DNA of 64,000 nucleotides, taken from positions 43,022,001 to 43,086,000 of the forward strand of contig JARKIP010000010.1 in the NCBI GenBank assembly GCA_029990175.1, given 5' to 3'. This DNA comes from Petunia secreta. Taxonomy: Eukaryota; Streptophyta; Magnoliopsida; Solanales; Solanaceae. Position numbers and translations under genes: made by a program. The notes under the pieces are model-generated. The model saw only the letters and a list, made by a program, of their open reading frames with translations. It had not been told where the DNA came from and did not search any database. This document shows positions 61,420-64,000 of the stretch, piece by piece (the first letter of the stretch is position 1; each line of letters opens with the position of its first letter).

Positions 61420-62370
61420 TGAGGGAGCACACAAGCAAGTCTCAAAGAAATGGGTGATGTGAAGTCAATTTCATCTTTACCAATACTTCCGGACATGTCT
61501 TCGGAATCTGACAAGTCAACACCTCGACAAGTCATGAAATGAGGACATTTGTAGACATATAAATTTTATTGGATTTGTCCCATAAAATAATTGGTGCCAT
61601 GTTTTCAATTTAACACATGAATTTAATTACAAGTCCAATTTTATTGGGCTAGTCCATCTTTTCGGGGCTTCAAATGATGAGCCCGATCCATTAGCCCAAG
61701 GTCCATGACACGTGTCAAATGACGTAGCGTCAAGTCAAATCAAGGACCAATAAAATCATGACATGTAAATAAATGATGTAGCATGCCTAGTCAAGTTGAT
61801 GGTCAATCAATTTCAAGTGTCCAAATAACACAGCTCTGGCCAATCAAATACAAGTTCATCACATAGTTTTTGTGATAGCTTTGATGACTCAAGTCGACCA
61901 ATCAAATTAAAGGAAGTCTGCACCCTCTACAACTATAAATAGAGGAGTTACATAATTCTTTTGGCCATTTAGAAGCTAGTGAAAGCATCCATTTCACCAA
62001 TGGAGAAATCAAGGAGGACATATATAGAGGTCTGACATTCTGTCAGAGATCAAGAAGCATTCCATACATCAACAAATCTTCCCTCCTGGTTGTGACCAAG
62101 AAGTCTACTATAAATCACAAAGCCTATTCCTCCTGGTTGTGGTCAAGAAGTCTTTCCATACATATTCTGTCGCCAGATTCGTGATCAAAGCTTGCCTCCA
62201 CGTTCGTGATCATATCCGACTACCAAGCCCAATCCGCCAATTCAAGAACAAGCCGTAGATTCCTTGAGTTGATATTCTGAGGAGAAGAATCAGAGGATTA
62301 CATCTTTGATTTAAGATAGTCTAAAGATTGTAACCCACATCACTTTGATCAATCAATATGCTACTTGTGG
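61420..62370 (+). repeat. Possible solo LTR or promoter-bearing repeat
   Basis: The stretch starts TGAGGGAGCACAC and ends near GATCAATCA. A strong TATA box (CTATAAATAGAGG, about 61932-61944) is followed by leader-like sequence and repeats of CTCCTGGTTGTGACCAAGAA type at about 62084-62155. Size and organisation resemble a copia-type LTR, but no partner LTR, PBS or clear duplication is visible, so the boundaries are guesses. Confidence 0.35.
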
Positions 62371-62615
62371 ATATTTTTTATCTTGATTATTTTTCAAAAA
62401 TAAATTTCATGTCTACAATAATTTTTTATTAAAAATAATAAAATGACATATTAATGTATGTATTTTTTATTGTATTGTATTTTATTTATGGAGTTCAGCT
62501 TGTTGTTTATGGAGGTCAATTTTAATAAAGTTGTATAAGTCATTACCAATTATTTATGTTAGAATTGTGGGTCGTCTTTCATTTCCTAAAGAACAAATAC
62601 AGCCTCTTCAAAGAT

Positions 62616-62648
62616 CCTTTTCTTTAAGAAGAAGAAGAAGAAGAAGAA
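62616..62648. repeat. (AAG)n microsatellite
   Basis: About nine AAG trinucleotides. Confidence 0.85.
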
Positions 62649-63251
62649 CCTTTTCTTTTTTTCTTTTTCACTCGGGGAAAGAACAATTTTGTACACGGAT
62701 TTCCCGTTATTTGTTGGTGATCTATATCCCTCACGGAAAAACTTTTACTATCTTTTATCAAATCATACAAAACTTACATGGTTAATGATTTAATAACTTG
62801 ATAATATCTAGCTAGTTAATTAGTCATTATTAGGTGAAGTATATGTAGAAACACATATTACACTTTTATTGGATTGATATAAATATGCGGAAATTTTTTT
62901 ACCTATCTCACTCACTTTTAGGAAAACGTCGGTGTGATTGTCTCATATTTTTCGATTATGCATAAGTGGTCAGGGAACACTATCTCTGTCTTTCTACCTT
63001 TTCGGTCTTTTGGAATTTTGATGATTGATTAGGACGTTTTGGAATAGAGAAAGTACATGCATGCATTTCAGCAAGAAAAGGTTCGATAAGGTAGCAGAAA
63101 GGCATCCAGTAATCGTTCTATATAAGGCGCAGATTTATCATAGTACAGAATTTCACGTGCAAGATAAAGATAAATTATACACGAAAGAAAGACACAATAC
63201 AAAGTTGAAATTTTTTTCCACTTTCACACACGAAAATTTGTTATGTTTTGG
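62649..63251. other. No gene recognised
   Basis: AT-rich sequence with short frames only. Nothing supports a gene. Confidence 0.4.
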
Positions 63252-63434
63252 CTAATGACCAGTGGCGGATCCAGGATTTTTATCCAGGGATATCGGAATA
63301 TATTAACAAGTTAACATATGAAAAAAAATTAAGGGGACTCAACATATAGTATATACACATACAATTTTTTTCCCCTTCTATACAGTGTATTTTTTCCGCA
63401 AAGGGGTACATGTAGGTCCGCCTATGCTAAAGAC
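63252..63434. mobile_element. hAT-type MITE with 8-bp target duplication
   Basis: The element 63260-63426 starts CAGTGGCGGATCCAGG and ends GGTCCGCCTATG, whose inverse is CATAGGCGGACC. CTAATGAC (63252-63259) and CTAAAGAC (63427-63434) are an 8-bp duplication with one mismatch. Short C-A-G-type ends and an 8-bp duplication are the hAT pattern. It encodes nothing. Confidence 0.8.
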
Positions 63435-64000
63435 TTACTTCTTTCATTTTGAAAAGGACGACATAATTTTTTTATATATTTATTTAAAAAAGAATGGTGC
63501 AAGTCTACGTTCGAAAATAATCCAATCTCACATTATTTTTAATAAAATAATTTATAATCATACAAATATCTATATCTTATTTTACACCATAAATTTTAAA
63601 AATTTTCATTTCTCTCTTCAACTCCGATCTAAATCAAACAATAAAACTCAATACCAGTGTTGAAAAACAAAAAAGTAGATGTCTTTTGGTTGTCAAGAAT
63701 CAAATTTCTCAGTTTACTTTTTCCAAAGAAGTGAACCAAAAAACAAATGGAGTACTTACAAAACCAATAGGAGTATATATATCCAGAATGATTACATATA
63801 TTATAACTTGTTTTGGCTCTAAGTTCTTCTTTCTTAACATTCACGTATATCTCACTCGCTATAGTCAAACTCAAACTTATTCTCTAATATAGATGATGTT
63901 GTTCCATTTTATTCTTTTTCAAATGCTTTAGGGATTAGATGTTTCTTTGGGATACTTATTTGATATAACTTAGGATTTTTTTTTTATAAAAGTACAAGTT
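63435..64000. other. No gene recognised at the window edge
   Basis: AT-rich sequence. Frames are short and carry no known motif. Confidence 0.4.

Noticed and set aside
63629..63892. Overlapping frames of 68-81 codons at the right end
   Set aside because: The sequence is AT-rich, shows no similarity to anything known, and the two strands give equally plausible chance frames.
1..64000. CRISPR array, operon, prophage or biosynthetic cluster
   Set aside because: The repeats are transposon ends, LTRs or tandem repeats without spacer structure. The genes have plant introns and unrelated functions.

Overview
The window is nuclear DNA of a flowering plant, most likely Solanaceae. The three host genes have many GT-AG introns. 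A SINE with a GTT-type tail, Stowaway MITEs and Athila/Tat retrotransposons fit that family; I infer the family from recalled repeats and ran no search. Nothing prokaryotic is present: no operons, CRISPR arrays or recognisable tRNA/rRNA genes.

The left third (1-23.4 kb) is genic. A + strand gene (1114-5593, 9 exons) encodes the shared RNA polymerase I/III subunit RPAC1 (AC40). A second + strand gene (13349-18361, 11 exons) encodes a compact SEC14/CRAL-TRIO lipid-transfer protein. A - strand gene (19421-22005, 2 coding exons plus a likely 5'UTR intron) encodes a coiled-coil WEB-family protein. The last two are convergent. Between and inside them lie small transposons with readable ends: a 5'-truncated LINE, Stowaway MITEs, a non-autonomous CACTA element (10097-11399) and a SINE in a SEC14 intron.

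The right two thirds (23.4-64 kb) are a retrotransposon block. A 14.2-kb Athila (Ty3/gypsy) element occupies 25191-39404, with paired LTRs of about 1,523 bp, a tRNA-Asp-type PBS, decayed gag and pol, a 3' env-position ORF and a PPT. Its 5' end plus host flank is tandemly duplicated (23445-24957). Next is a 2.2-kb TIR element (39858-42034). Then comes a 6.9-kb non-autonomous Tat-like element (42607-49486) with gag and protease only, plus a large antisense gene that appears to be spliced. After an old decayed repeat region comes a 7.2-kb Tat element (53489-60735, perfect 5-bp TSD). In that element an antisense Ty1/copia fragment lies where reverse transcriptase should be. The right end has an LTR-like sequence and a hAT-type MITE.

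The three host genes look functional. Every retroelement reading frame on the coding strand is broken by stops or frameshifts. The observations I consider least routine are the antisense spliced gene of the Tat-like element, the flank-plus-LTR tandem duplication at the Athila 5' end, the hairpin repeats shared by the Athila LTR and its internal region, and the copia fragment in the second Tat element.
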